Counted from the stretch's first letter, positions 20,424 through 31,812 are shown. The stretch is DNA of 64,000 nucleotides from Nematopogon swammerdamellus (GCA_946902875.1 OX336348.1:9945741-10009740); one strand, 5' to 3'. Translations and numbers: made by a program. Notes: a model not told the origin generated them from the letters alone.

Positions 20424-22040
20424 TTGAAAACTAACTGGACTAAGGATTGTGACGAAGCAGTTAAGAAAATAAAAGAAGAAATTACAAGTCCAAGAGTACT
20501 GATACACTTCAATCCACAGTTACCCCTAGTCCTCGCTACAGATGCTTCACCACAAGGATACGGAGCAGTGCTGAGTCACCGCACACCGGAAGGAGAGCGC
20601 CCGATTGCTTTTGTATCAAAATCGTTATCTTCAGCGCAATCAAATTATAGTCAGATTGACAAAGAAGCTTCAGCAATTGTATGGGGACTCAAGAAATGTT
20701 TTCAATACTGTTATGGACCAACATTCATCCTCATAACAGACAATAAGCCCCTAGCGTCAATTCTTCATCCGGGCAGGAGTTTGCCTGTTATATCAGCAAC
20801 ACGATTATTACGTTACGCACAGTTTTTACAAGGATTTAACTACACCATTGAATACCGGCGAACTATGGAACACGGAAATGCAGATTTTCTGTCGAGATTT
20901 CCTCTACAATACAAGACATGCAACAAAACAAATCAGGATATTTTGTTTCAACTTTCGCAAATAGAAGTTCTTCCAGTTACACAGAAAGATATAAAAAGAG
21001 AAACGGGAAGGGACCCGTCTCTTCTAGAACTCTATCAGACTCTACAACTCGGTACGAGTAACGACATCCAGGTACACGCAGAATACTCACTAAACAATGG
21101 ATGCATTTTCCGTGGAATTCGAGTAGTCATCCCGAAGACACTACAGCGAAGAGTACTCGAAGAACTTCATTCTGCGCACATCGGGATGGTCATGATGAAA
21201 GCGTTAGCGAGAAGCTACTGCTACTGGCGAGGGATTGACCAAGATATTGAAGAAATGGTAAGGAGCTGCACCAGCTGCTGCAAGATCAAGAATAATCCGG
21301 CCAAGGTACCTCTTCATGCCTGGGAGTATCCATCAGCACCGTGGGCTCGGCTACATATCGACTATGCTGGGCCGTTCATGGATAGTTATTTATTCCTGGT
21401 CGTGGACGCATATACCAAATGGGTGGAGGTTATACCAACCAAAGTTCAAACTTCACGACAGACAATCAAGTGTTTACGAGAAATTTTTTCAAGATTTGGT
21501 TTACCACTCACACTGGTAAGCGACAACGCTACAATCATGAAGAGTGAAGAATTCATAAAATTCACAGAGGCGAATGGTATCATCCGCAAATATTCAGCAC
21601 CACATCACCCGGCTACGAACGGTCAAGCAGAACGTTATGTTCAGACAGTAAAGCAGTCTCTGAGAGCTATGGCAAACGAACCAGGTGATCTACATATCAA
21701 ATTATGCAGATTTTTGATGCAACAACACAAGACCATTAACATTTCAACAAATACAAGCCCATCGGAACTGATGTTTAAGCGACAGATTCGAACTCGAATT
21801 GATATGTTGAAACGAGAAATAAAACCAGAAAAAATCAACATACCACTAGATATAACAGTTCGACAATTCAACATTGGAGATACGGTGCAAATTCGATTTT
21901 ACAGGTACAAATGTGAAAAATGGAAATTTGGAAAAATCACAAAAAGAGACGGTATATTACACTACATAGTTCAAATCGGTCAAGAAGAGCATCGTAGACA
22001 TGTCGACCAGATTCGCAGATGCAGCGTCAATATGCTGTGA
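20424..22040 (+). pseudogene. pol: Gypsy Pol remnant: RNase H and integrase
   Basis: Same phase as gag but without an ATG at the start (first codon TTG). It opens within the region just before RNase H. LATDASPQGYGAVLSH, EASAIVWGLKK and ITDNKPL are RNase H catalytic segments. A zinc-binding HHCC region (about residues 250-290) precedes the integrase core, with D313 (HIDYAGP), D367 (VSDNA) and E403 (GQAERY), spaced D,D-35-E as in active integrases. A TGA ends it at 22040. Protease and the reverse transcriptase core are missing, so the copy is not autonomous, but integrase looks unbroken. Confidence 0.85.
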
Positions 22041-22440
22041 CGATGTGACAGGCGATTACATTGCATCTTCTCAGCATAATGCTGGAGTTTTTACTCCACA
22101 TTTGAATGTTCCAGAAACTTCAACAGATAAAGAACAGTTTGTGGGCGCTAACACACCGGGCTCTGGGGGGGGGGGGGGGGGGGACGGGTCAGTTCTGCCA
22201 GTGAGGCAGCCGAGGTCACGAGTGCGACTTCGACGCCTCCGCAGCAGCCGAGGGCGGCTAGTACATCAAGGCAGTCGCCGACAGTATCGACCTACAGACA
22301 GTCACGGGCAACCACGACACCGCCTGGGCCGAGCGCAGTGCCGCCACCAGCCGAGCTATCTGGGGGGACACATCACGGTGCAGCACCACCACGGCGTTCA
22401 AATAGAGTTAGGCGCACGCCAGCAAGACTCGATCTCTAAG
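22000..22440 (+). pseudogene. Gypsy Pol tail in shifted frames, with a G19 run
   Basis: Downstream of 22040 the usual Pol tail continues in another frame (ASSQHNAGVFTPHLNVPE). After the run of 19 G at 22165-22183 it continues in a third frame ending PPRRSNRVRRTPARLDL at about 22438, a typical gypsy Pol terminus. The indels are therefore near 22030 and in the G run. No envelope gene is present. Confidence 0.6.
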
Positions 22441-22544
22441 CTTGTCGTTACATAGGCTCATATCAAAGTATAAATTATTTAAGGGTAATATTTAAAACGT
22501 AATATTTAAGGGGTAGTACGTAGTGCACTACTTATGTTCCAAGT

Positions 22545-22562
22545 TAAGGGGGGGGGGAGAAC
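22545..22562 (+). promoter_or_regulatory. Gypsy polypurine tract
   Basis: AAGGGGGGGGGGAGA lies directly upstream of the 3' LTR. A purine run here primes plus-strand synthesis in LTR elements. Confidence 0.75.
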
Positions 22563-22795
22563 TATTGTGTATTAATGTGTAGGGGAACACTGATATGATT
22601 ATGTTGGTAGGACTGATAGAAAAAAGTAAACGACTGACGGACGGACGGAATTAGGTAATCTTTGTACACAGAACCGAATACAAGTTTGAGTTACATTTAC
22701 ATTCTAATTTCTTTCTTTCTTTCGATATCCGTATGATCCCGTGCAATCCCGCCCCGCTCATACATCTGATTTGCTCCTCGATCACGTACATAACA
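22563..22795 (+). repeat. Gypsy 3' LTR, uninterrupted
   Basis: 233 bp from TATTGTGTATTAATGTGTAG to CACGTACATAACA. It provides the empty site for the foldback insertion and reads identical to the two pieces of the 5' LTR. Confidence 0.9.
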
Positions 22796-22850
22796 GCTAT
22801 AGTACTGTAAAAGCTCATCAAAATCTGTTCAGTAGTTTTTGCGTGAAAGT
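22796..22850 (+). repeat. Repeat R, copy 1, right part
   Basis: Resumes at the duplicated GCTAT and runs through AGTACTGTAAAAGCTCATCA and CAGTAGTTTTTGCGTGAAAG, matching the inverse of 29161-29215. Confidence 0.8.
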
Positions 22851-22927
22851 AGGTACAATAACAAATAGAAATAATAAATGATCTATGACATAGTACAATG
22901 GAATAATAGTATTTAGGCTATCGAGTA

Positions 22928-23811
22928 TTAGTTAATATTACTGCGAAGCTTCCTATCTTTGCCGGTCACCATCAACACACGGCCTGGGGGAGTAGCTATG
23001 CTGCCGGCTTTCTTTGTTGCAGCGGGCTTATTTGGTGCAGCGGGCGCTGCTCGGCTGGCCGCCTGACCCGTGGGCCGTGGTGGTGTCTCCGTAGTGGCAC
23101 GTACATTAACTGTAGTACTCTGGTCCGCATCTACCGGGAACCTCTTTGTGAAGCCATCCAACTCACTTGACGACGTGATGCGGTGTTTAGCATTATCCGG
23201 TGCGATAATAAAAATCTTACCATCCCGAGTCCAAGACCTTTTCACTCCGTAGAGTAATCTAGCTTTCCGAAAGAGATCATGGCGATTTTTTGTAAGAAAT
23301 TCAGATACAGTAATATTAGATCCCTTGAATGAAGTCTTCTTAGACCAGACCGCTTCCTTAATAAGGACGTCGTGAAAATGAACAAATACCGGTCTTGGTC
23401 TTCCCTCCTTAGGTGTAGCTCCGACACGATGACACACTTGAATGAGCTCACAGAGATATTTCTTATGTTGAGTTTCTCATGAAACAGCTGAACCATAATC
23501 TCAGAGAGTTTCTCTTCTTTAGTCTCACTGATGCCGTGAAGAAGAAGTATTTTCCGACGACTCCTCGTCTCCAGCTCATCGAGCGCAGCGGTGTTCATCT
23601 CCACCTGGGTTCGCAGCGCGCCGAGGATAGTCCAAACAACCTCCTTAAATTGTGTGAACTCCGCATAGACTGCAGCGAGGTTGGGTGGTGGTGCTGGTGG
23701 GCTGGACGGGGTGGTGCCGGTGACTGCAGGGGCGATGGCGCTCTCAAAATCAGTCATCCTCTTGTTTATTAATTCGGTGAGAGTGTTAATGGCATGCTGG
23801 AGCTCAGCCAT
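22928..23811 (-). pseudogene. LINE ORF1-type protein with one frameshift
   Basis: From ATG at 23811 (minus) the frame has an N-terminal coiled-coil-like part (ELQHAINTLTELINKRM), a proline stretch, and an RRM-like segment (RKILLLHGISETKEEKLSEI). It changes frame near 23455-23470 and continues with CHRVGATPKEGRPRPVFVHF, a C-terminal domain with FRKARLLYGVKRSWTRDGKIF, and a basic, proline-rich tail ending at 22928. This architecture fits LINE ORF1 RNA-binding proteins, which coat the RNA. No reverse transcriptase follows downstream; it is cut by repeat R and the gypsy element. Confidence 0.65.
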
Positions 23812-23989
23812 CTTCTACGAGGTTCACTTGTGTTTAAGTATTGTATTGTGAGAGTTTTTGAAAAACCAGGGAGGGCAATTAGTACCACTATGCGGTGGAA
23901 TTCAACCCGCACGTCATTAGTTGAATTTTAGTCACAAATTTTCTAAATTGGTATTATATTTGAATAAACTTTAATTATTTTATTAGAGC

Positions 23990-24905
23990 AACAACATATG
24001 TTGTTATATTTGCGACTACCCACACTGTCGTTTCACTTTAATTTTTTCACTTTGACCTCGAATTCGTAATCATTGAGATCACGAATGGCCAGTGGTAATT
24101 AATTATAAAATTTTATACTATTGCAGACAAAACTTTTAGAAACCTTCGTTAGTCTATGCTGAATGTTTTGGATGTTCTCACGATGTATGGTATTAAAATT
24201 GTGTACTTGGGAATTTTGCGGAGTGAGATGTATATTTTTTCTTGCATATAGTAAATTCTGATAAATATATGCACTATATAATATGTCATTACCTTTAGAT
24301 CCTTGAAGACTTCACGACATGAATCCCTAGGCTTCAGTACAAAAATTCTATTTACTTTAGCAGCCGTACCCCAAAACATAAGTCCGTACGTCATAATGCC
24401 GTGAAAATAAGCATAGTATACCAGTCTAGCAGCTTTTTCACCACCTATCTCTCTAATTTTTTTTATAGCGTAGCAAGCAGAGCTCAACTTTTTGGCCACT
24501 TTGTCTATGTGACCCTCCCAATTAAATTTTTCGTCCAACTTTATTCTTAGGAAATCAATTTCTTTAACAGAATTCAAAGACATGTCTTTGAGAACCATCA
24601 AAACTTCAGTTCCTTCATTGTTTGTTCCAAATCCCAGGGCAAATCGAATCACGTTAGTTTTTTTCACATTTAATAATAAGTTGTCAAACCACAGCGCCAG
24701 AGACTGTAATACCTTTTTAATGGACTTACATAGTTCTTCTTCGTCTCCGTGTTTAAATAAAAAGTTTGTATCATCTGCAAACATGACGATGTAACAGGCG
24801 TCCTCGTTATCAATACAGACACTAAGGTCATTTATGTAAACTAAAAATAATAACGGTCCTAAAATGGAGCATTGGGGTACACCTAGACCAAACCCTTTTA
24901 TTTTT
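23990..24905 (-). pseudogene. LINE reverse transcriptase, 3' half
   Basis: Starting at about 24890 (minus): GVPQCSILGPLLFLVYINDL (C where G is usual), then catalytic FADDTNFLF at about 24780. The thumb follows with EIDFLRIKLDEKFNWEGHID and SSACYAIKKIREIG, then YYAYFHGIMTYGLMFWG. Frameshifts occur from about 24340, and the C-terminus is recoverable only in pieces (DLNDYEFEVKVKK-like at about 24060). The upstream side is cut by a SINE at 24897. CR1/Jockey-group by style. The catalytic pair is intact but the copy is dead. Confidence 0.8.
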
Positions 24906-25135
24906 TTTTATGTAATCCGGTATGGGTGGCTGAGTCGGAGGGGCCAAAGCACATGCTCCGACCAGCCAATATCACCTCCGACTAAGTAGGTGCCATACCG
25001 GAGACTTCCCTGGATTGCTGGCTATACTGGACTAGAGGAGAACACAACCGATGTTGCTAATGCGGCCATCTTACATCCAGTACGGTGGTACCAACCCAGT
25101 CGGCTACAATTTGAGCCTAAGCCGGACGCCCTATA
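24897..25135 (-). mobile_element. SINE family B, 5'-truncated
   Basis: Minus-strand copy. The poly-A appears as the T run at 24897. It contains the inverse of CTCCGGTATGGCACCTAC and CCTCTAGTCCAGTATAGCCA and part of the core (inverse of GGTTGGTACCACCG). The tRNA-like head is missing. Confidence 0.8.
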
Positions 25136-25269
25136 GAATAGGTAATATATAGCAGGCGCAGGTTTGGCCGCTATAAGTTTTTCCTATGATGCACCGTTTT
25201 TAAGATATATGCGAAAAACCGACAAACTTCATCTGAGGCCGGATGTAACTCTACAATCCGACCAACTCT

Positions 25270-26459
25270 TCATTTCATAGGAGGACTAAGTTCATCAGAA
25301 ATTAAGACCATTGCATTAACCTGTAAATTGGGATGGTCCTTACTCCACTTCAACATTTGTTGTAGAGAGTGGAGATATTCAGTATGCCATCTCTTCCGGA
25401 AATCTTGGTGCATACGTTGAATCAATTGCCAACGGTCTAGTCGGTTAATATTGAGTGTGCTCACATCGTGTTCGGGCACAGACGATAACGGTTCCAAGGT
25501 CAAGAAGTGACCTGGGGTTAAGGCTGACAAATCCATAGGGTCTGAGCTTATTAGCGAGAGAGGACGTGAATTTTATAGAGTTTCAATCTGTGTCAACACA
25601 GTATAAAATTCCTCATATGTGAGCCGCTGAAGACCAATAACTCTTGCCAAATGTTTCTTTTGACTGATTTAATACCTGCCTCTACCAGTCCAGAGAAGTG
25701 TGGACTACCTGGTGGGTTGAACTCAAAAGTAATATCTTCTTGTTCAGCTGCACCAGCCGTTATAGCTTGCAAGGTATTGCTAGCACCTACAAAGTTCGTG
25801 CCTCTGTCGGATACCAAGCGATTGACTCTACCGCGGCGAGCTACGAAGCGTCGCAATGCAGCTAAGAAAGCATCAGTGGTTAATTCGGACGCTAACTCTA
25901 TATGCACAGCTTTGATAGAGGTGCACACAAATAGGCAAATGTAGGCTTTAAAGGATTTAGCCCCTCTGTGACGACCCAGAGCAATTGTAAAGGGACCGCC
26001 ATAGTCGACGAACGAAGACGAAAAGGCCTTAAGTTGGTTTATTCGATAAGAAGGGAGGTTACCCATGAGTGGAGGGGGTGCTAACCTGGGATTTGCGCGG
26101 AAGCACTTATGACAGAGCGAAATGACTGAACGAATGGCTCGCTTAGGTGACAAAATCCAATAATTTTGACATAGTAAATGGTGCAATGTTTGCAAGCCGG
26201 GATGCATATATTTTTCATGATAGTCCTGTATTATCAAAAAGGTTAAGCGGTGTTGTCGAGGAAGTAATACAGGATGTTTGCTGTCATAGTGGAGATCCGC
26301 TCTTGCAAGGCGACCGCCCACCCTTATCAGACCTACCTCATCGATAAAAGGTAATAATTTACGAAAAGATTTAGGAAGTTTGTTCGATTGTGATCGTGAT
26401 ATTGCGGTGATTTCTGTAGCGAAAGCAACTTCTTGAGTATGTTTGATCAGAAAGTCCAA
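25270..26459 (-). pseudogene. BEL-3 integrase
   Basis: The first frame, from 26459 (minus), has the RVGGRLARADLHYDSKHPVL segment, a zinc-binding region (HPGLQTLHHLL then CHKC), and the core with FVDYGGPF, SDRGTNFVG and SGLVEAGIKS (D, D, E all present). After a break near 25590 a second frame (25536-25270) has LTPGHFLTLEPL and the C-terminal WHTEYLHSLQQMLKW part. Catalytic residues survive although the element is dead. Confidence 0.8.
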
Positions 26460-26921
26460 AAAGCTATCCCTTTCTGCAGGAGAAATATGTCCGGTAATCT
26501 TTTGACTGGGATATTTGGCATTGAATATAAAACGAAAACAGTATGCTAGTACATTTACAGTAGTTCTGAGCGACGAAAATTTATTTAAAAAATCTTGAAC
26601 AAAATCTAAATTGATAGACGATAAAAGACTACAAATCTTTCGCTCACATTCGATAGTCTTGGTGGATCAGTAAGTCAAACTGAGGCCAACTTTCTTTAGA
26701 CTCATGCAACCAAGTGGGACCGGTCCACCAGAGGTTGTATCAAGGAGTGCGCGCGGCAACAACCCACGGGACCCACAGTCTACGGGGTTGTCGGCGGACC
26801 TCACATGCCTTCAACCCTGAGGAGGTACTTGGTCTTGAATGTGGCTGACTCGGTTACTAATGAATGTTTTCCACTTTGAGGGGGATGATTTATTCCAGGT
26901 CAGAGCGACGCTGGAGTCTGA

Positions 26922-27293
26922 TCAAGCATAAATATTTTCAATCGCACGAAAAGGTTCTAATGCAGCAATCACTGAAAATATAAGATCCGATAACAGCACC
27001 GCTGCACACAACTCCAGGCGGGGAAGTGTGATGCGTTTCAATGGTGAAACCTTGGATTTTGCACAAACCAGACGTACAGTGCGCCCATTTTCACCACTGT
27101 TGAGGTGGAAGTACACCACAGCACAGTAGCCTCGTTCGGGGGCATAGCAGAATCCATGCAGTTCGAGGTTTAGTGAGTCAGAGACTACTCTACGAGGAAT
27201 CTCTAGAGACGATAAGCATGCTAGCTCCGAGATGTATTTTCTCGCCCGGCGGAAGACAACTGTTGAGCGAAGTGCCGAGAACATCTGTTGCAC
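26922..27293 (-). pseudogene. BEL-3 RNase H remnant
   Basis: GFCYAPERGYCAVVYF replaces the usual GFxDASxxAYG, so the first catalytic aspartate is lost. ITLPRLELCAAVLLSDLI follows. The C-terminal part of RNase H is not recognisable between 26922 and 26470. Confidence 0.65.
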
Positions 27294-28290
27294 TTGCGTC
27301 GAAAACTACACAGGGCGGCGTACTAGTTGACTCGGGTTTAAGTACTCCGTGGTGGGGGATATAAAAGAAATTATCAGTGTTCAATGGCGGGGGCGATACT
27401 TTCTCTAAATGCTTATTAGAGGAATAGTCATCCATAAAATTGACATAACTTTGACGAAAATCTGGATTAATTACCAGACGTTTTTCCAACGATAAGAAAC
27501 GCTTAAGAGCTAAAGCCCGAAAACCCGAAGATGTTGGCTTTAGTTTCTGGTTACGAAAAGGCAGCGGGACAACAAATCGACCCTCATCACTGCGAGAGTA
27601 ATTTTCAACGAAAGTCTTTTCACACAATACTTCCTCTGGCGATAAAATTTTGGAAGGCGGAGATGGAACACTCTCCAACTCCCAGAACCGTTTCAAGGAG
27701 TGATCCAGTGAAGTATGGAGTGACACGAAAGAAGTGTTGAGCGAATGTGCACTGTCTATGGGTTGGGAACCGCTCATCAAGAGCCAACCAAATATTGTAT
27801 TTATGGCATTAGGTTGCATGGCTTCACCTCGCACCAACCCCGGCAAGAGCGATGACGAAAATATATCCGCTCCGAATAAAGCATCAATAGGTCCAGAACG
27901 AGCAAAGTCCTGGTCAGCCAATTTTAATCCTTGTATGTGTTGCCATTTTGAACTGTCACATGGAGCGTCAGGCAGGTTGTGACATATGGTCGGTAAAACC
28001 AGCAAATTTACACTAATGTCCGAGGCGAGTTTAGTGTCGAGAGGCCTGACCGTACACGACATACTGCCGAGCGGTTCAGTCTTTGATTGGCCGATGCCGT
28101 TGATCGATAGGTTGACTTTTCTTAACATTGAGACCTAATCTTTGTTGACAAGCTTGTGACATAAAATTGGCTTCTGATCCGCTGTCAAAGAGCACTTGCA
28201 TCTTGACATATTTGCCCGCTTTGTCCCTTACTTCAACCTGAGCGGTCGACAGCAGTACACGAGAATGCGATACGAGAAGATTGCTGGTGA
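27190..28290 (-). pseudogene. BEL-3 protease and linker to RT
   Basis: The protease motif VLFDSGSEANFM (D-S-G) lies at about 28180. A frameshift at about 28130 leads to the linker with LADQDFARSGPIDALFGADIF. Then come segments before RT (FWELESVP, LEKRLVINPDFRQSYV, YIPHHGVLKPEST, VVFDASA). The frame runs out at 27190 where the RT core should begin. Confidence 0.75.
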
Positions 28291-28293
28291 GCA

Positions 28294-28662
28294 CTACAGG
28301 TGAGCTGGATTAGTCGTTTGAACAGCTCCAGTCTCCGGCTCAGTGCGGGAAAAATGTAGCATACTATGATGCGAGAATCTGCAGGTTGAGCACCGAGACT
28401 TGGATCGACAATTTTTAACCGAATGCGACGACGATAAACAATTAATACACAAACCTTTTGCTTTTGCTAGCCGATAACGCGACGAACTACAGCATGGAAA
28501 TAATTTGAATTCTTTTCGCTTTCGATTTTTTTCATTGTCGTAAATGTTTAGGTGTAAATAATATCTGTCTGATTTTCGTGATTTTTTTCGTACTACAAAT
28601 TTTATATTATTGGTACTACTAACTACCACTACTGTCATAAAAATAGTATTCTGTGTTATCAA
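28294..28662 (-). pseudogene. BEL-3 Gag zinc-knuckle region
   Basis: Minus-strand frame with KGLCINCLSSSHSVKNC, a CX2CX3HX4-5C-type knuckle, followed by CSTCRFSHHSMLHF. This is the knuckle pair typical of BEL/Pao Gag. The upstream capsid part is not recognisable and grades into AT repeats at 28676. Confidence 0.7.
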
Positions 28663-28675
28663 TCATCAATCAATA

Positions 28676-28686
28676 TTATATTATAT

Positions 28687-28726
<40 letters not shown>

Positions 28727-28735
28727 ATACTAATA
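28676..28735. repeat. AT microsatellite
   Basis: ATATT and (TA)n run. Confidence 0.95.
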
Positions 28736-29160
28736 ATAAATCTGTAAGGGGTGGTCATGGAGTAAGTTGCTTTGTTTTAGGAAATCTTGAGTTTGTAGCC
28801 TCTATGTATGATACTAAAGCTAAATTGACGATTTTTAGAAATCTTATCTGTATGTATGTATGTATGTATGTTCCGCCATAACTCTTAAACCGATCCTCCG
28901 AATTCGATGAAATTTTGTACAAGCACATTTAACTATATGGGACACAGGATAGGCTACATAAAATTCAGTTCCGGTTACGCTAAGATGTGGCTCTCATACA
29001 AACCGATATGTTCAATCCGCGCGCCTTAGTACTATACATACATAGGTATTTACCGAGCGAGCGGCAGTTGGCGGCGCGGGGGCGTGGAGGCGGCGCGGGG
29101 GAGGCGCGGCCTATAAACTCAACAGCGAACCGAGCAGCCACACTATATTCCTCTTTCACG
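28736..29160. other. Non-coding; TGTA repeats and a GC-rich patch
   Basis: (TGTA)n at about 28852-28870. Repeat-end-like phrases follow, then a GC-rich patch at 29055-29110. A 65-codon frame at 28987 has no domain. Confidence 0.4.
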
Positions 29161-29715
29161 CAAAAACTACTGAACAGATTTTGATGAGCCTTTACAGTAC
29201 TATAGCATAAACATCAAAAAGGCTATAATTTATAAAGACATTGTGTAAATTTGCCCAAATATCGATAAATGTCAAGTAAAATAAATCAAGTAAGTCGGAA
29301 AAAATCCTGCCTTCTGAGAGCTATCTCGGCGTGCGCTGCATAAACCGTTAGAGTTACACGAAGATAGTGTATGGTGAGGTTGTTTCTCTAAAATATTTCT
29401 AAAAAAAAAGTCCGCGACAGCATATATCTACCTTTTATGTGGAAGCCACTATAGCCGAAATAGTGAACCAAAAATACATTTAATTGGATACTGTATTTAC
29501 AATGCATATTTTATAGTTTTGAATTAATTCTTATGAAACTACATAATTTTATCGCTTCTGGTATTTAAAGTAGATAAACTTTGGCTGTTACACTAAGTAA
29601 TCTGGACAAATAGTTTAAAAGATACGACGATGACAAAGCGCTTCTCTCAGCGGGGGGCAGCGGGGCGAGGCGAATATGTTTGTATGAATTTCCTCCATAA
29701 AATTTAAGCTGATCA
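29161..29715 (-). repeat. Dispersed repeat R, copy 2
   Basis: Inverse of 16514-17019 plus 22796-22850. It represents the uninterrupted state: CTGTAAAGG-like sequence runs straight from TACAGTACTATAGC into the body. It has about 46 bp near 29715-29755 that copy 1 lacks. Confidence 0.85.
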
Positions 29716-29754
29716 TCTAAATTCGATAAAAATTACTACACGCACATTTAGGTA

Positions 29755-30447
29755 CTAGCTTTTGCCCGCGGCTTCGCTCGCGTGAAATTCGTATTTCAAA
29801 GAAGAAAGTAAGTAACTGAGGGCGAGGCCGAAGGCCGAGCTGCGTTCAGAAAGACTATAAACCTTCTCGAAGAAAGTAAGTAAGAAAGGGCGAGGCCGTA
29901 GGCCGAGCTGCGTTCAGGAAAACGATTAACCATCTCTAAGTAAATACATAAGTAATTAAGGGCGAGGCCGAAGGCCGAGCTTCGTTCAGGAAGACCTTAA
30001 ACCATCTCGAAGAAAGTAAGTCATCTCGGCTTTCGGTCTCGCCCTCAGTTACTTGCTTTTTCGAGAAGGTTTATCCTCTTTTTAAACGCAGTTCGACCTT
30101 CGGCCTCGCCTATAGTTACTTACTGTCTTCGAGAAGGTTTATTGTCTTCCTGAACGCAGCTCGGCCTTCGGCCTCGCTCTTAATTTCTTACTTTCTTCGA
30201 GAAGGTTTATGGTTTCCTGAACGCAGCTCGCCCTTCGGCCTCGCCCTTAATTACTTATTTACTTAGAGATGGTTTATCGTTTTCGTGAACGCAGCTCGGC
30301 CTTCGGCCTCGCCCTCAGTAACTTACTTTCTTCGAGAAGGTTTATAGTCTTCCTGCATGCAGTTCGGCCTTCGGCCTCGCCCTCAGTTACTTACTTTCTT
30401 CTTTGAAATACGAATTTCACGCGAGCGAAGCCGCGGGCAAAAGCTAG
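29755..30447. mobile_element. Foldback element FB-3
   Basis: Termini CTAGCTTTTGCCCGCGGCTT and AAGCCGCGGGCAAAAGCTAG are exact inverses. Units with GTAAGTAACTGAGGGCGAGGC run forward to about 30020 and reversed from about 30030 to 30405. The joint with repeat R (ACATTTAGGTACTAGC) matches that of FB-2. Confidence 0.85.
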
Positions 30448-30705
30448 TTACATCATAAAACTAATTTGTGGGCAACTTATTGGCTACTATTGAATTTCTC
30501 ATTAAACAGGTACTTGGAGGTAGTTTGAAAAGAAAAAAAAAAGTTACAAAAACGTTTATTGAAATTTACTGGTAAGCATTGTCAATGTGTCAGTCAACTG
30601 ATAAAATATTAGAGCCTCATAATTATTCACTTTTGCTCACCTGTAAAGTTTCGTTTTAGAGAAGTATTTTTTTCTTTCCTGTTTAAAAGAGGGAAAAGAA
30701 AGAAT

Positions 30706-31024
30706 CTAACGCCAACTCAGGTGATGGTGACAGTGGTGACAAGTGGCGCGTTGCGAGTGATTATGCAGTGGTAACTTAAGATCAGTGCCTGCGGTCGGAG
30801 GAATGGGGGTGTGTACCTGAGTAGTTTGCAGGCAACTTTTTACCATAATTATATTGTTGTCAAACTGTTTCGTTACCTCATATTCATGGTGTATAGTGCG
30901 GACATCGGTGTTAGTTAGCACTTGAATTTGCGCACTGTGAAAGCTTTGTATAATCTCAGTCTGGCTAGAACATGCTATTTCAAAATTTACTGATTCTTCT
31001 TTCGACAATTCCACAAGATTTTCT
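30706..31024 (-). CDS. Unrecognised open frame, possible exon fragment
   Basis: A minus-strand frame of about 105 codons, ENLVELSKEESVNFEIAC onward, ending in a His/Cys-rich stretch. The first 50 residues look protein-like (SSQTEIIQSFHSAQIQVL). A plausible donor, GAG/GTAACG, follows IHHEYE at about 30880, so the real coding part may be only 31024-30880. The upstream edge abuts the LINE fragment. I do not recognise it; it could also be a chance frame. Confidence 0.25.
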
Positions 31025-31480
31025 AAGCGTCGTGCCGTGCGACTGGTGGGTGACTCCGTGGTGTCCCGCGATTTAGAACCACTGCAACTCCGTAGAGACG
31101 TCGGCTCCCTGAGTGTGTTCTATCGTTTATTTCATGGGGAGTGTTCGGAGGAGCTGTTTAACGCGATTCCGTCGTCCCCATTCCACCTCCGCACTACGCG
31201 TACTGGGCAGGGGATGCACCCCTATTCAATCGACCTACCACGAATGCGCACCAACCGGTTCTGTAGGTCTTTTATTCACAGAACCGGGAAAATGTGGAAC
31301 GCACTCCCTGCCCATCTATTTCCTCCCAAGTACAGCCTGGGGTTTTTCAAAAGGGGCGTGAAAAGGCTCCCTGGCAGGCCGGCATGACATTCGCAATCCC
31401 CGTGCATCACAGAATGTCCATGGGCATCGTTAGACACCTACTTGTAGGGCAGCGGCGACTCCTGGTCCTGAATATTGGGT
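31021..31480 (+). pseudogene. LINE ORF2 C-terminal tail and 3' UTR
   Basis: Open to TGA at 31387 with LQLRRDVGSLSVFYRLFHGE, the RTxRxGxxxHPY-type block, RFCRSFIHRTGKMWNALPAH and FKRGVKRLPGRPA. This is the conserved tail after the reverse transcriptase in Jockey/CR1-type LINEs. The copy is 5'-truncated, as is usual for LINE insertions. A diverged copy of the same end lies at 36462. Confidence 0.75.
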
Positions 31481-31812
31481 TGGCTCTGGCTAAGGAATTT
31501 TTTTTTCATAATTTCATAACTTAGGTACCTACGCGTAAATTTATTTCTACCACAATGAGTTCAAAAACTGAAAGACGATTACGATATAGATAGTTTATAA
31601 TATTTCGTTTAAATGATTTGTTTTTCTCACTTACGATTTATTTATTTGTCTGTAGATAGCACAGAGCACGGAATACCCCCGCGCGCTTCATGCTCTGTGG
31701 TAGATAGGTACCTACTGGTTGTGTCAAAACAGTCGAGTTGCAGCCGACAACAGCGACGTCTCCTCTGGCACGACGACGACGAGACAGGCATACAAGCTTG
31801 AATTGTTACATT

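Larger units (their letters stand above)
17020..22795 (+). mobile_element. Ty3/gypsy retrotransposon, internally deleted, recent
   Basis: The two LTRs are 233 bp each once the foldback insertion is discounted (17020-17157 plus 19440-19534; and 22563-22795), and they read identical. GCTAT is duplicated on both sides (17015-17019, 22796-22800). The order is LTR, primer site, gag, RNase H, integrase, polypurine tract, LTR. Protease and the reverse transcriptase palm are absent between 20417 and 20424. The copy therefore moved using proteins from another element. Confidence 0.9.
25230..28662 (-). mobile_element. Old BEL/Pao retrotransposon BEL-3, decayed
   Basis: Minus-strand order of gag knuckles, protease, protease-RT linker, RNase H and integrase, with frameshifts and stops throughout. 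The reverse transcriptase core with its YVDD box is missing between about 27300 and 27190. No LTRs were identified. It is the most degraded of three BEL/Pao copies in the window. Confidence 0.8.

Noticed and set aside
22000..22455. Separate 151-codon gene after gypsy pol
   Set aside because: It is the Pol tail in a shifted frame, partly out of phase after the G19 run.
22563..22795. Envelope gene or viral identity for the gypsy element
   Set aside because: No third open frame with signal peptide or membrane segment exists between pol and the 3' LTR.
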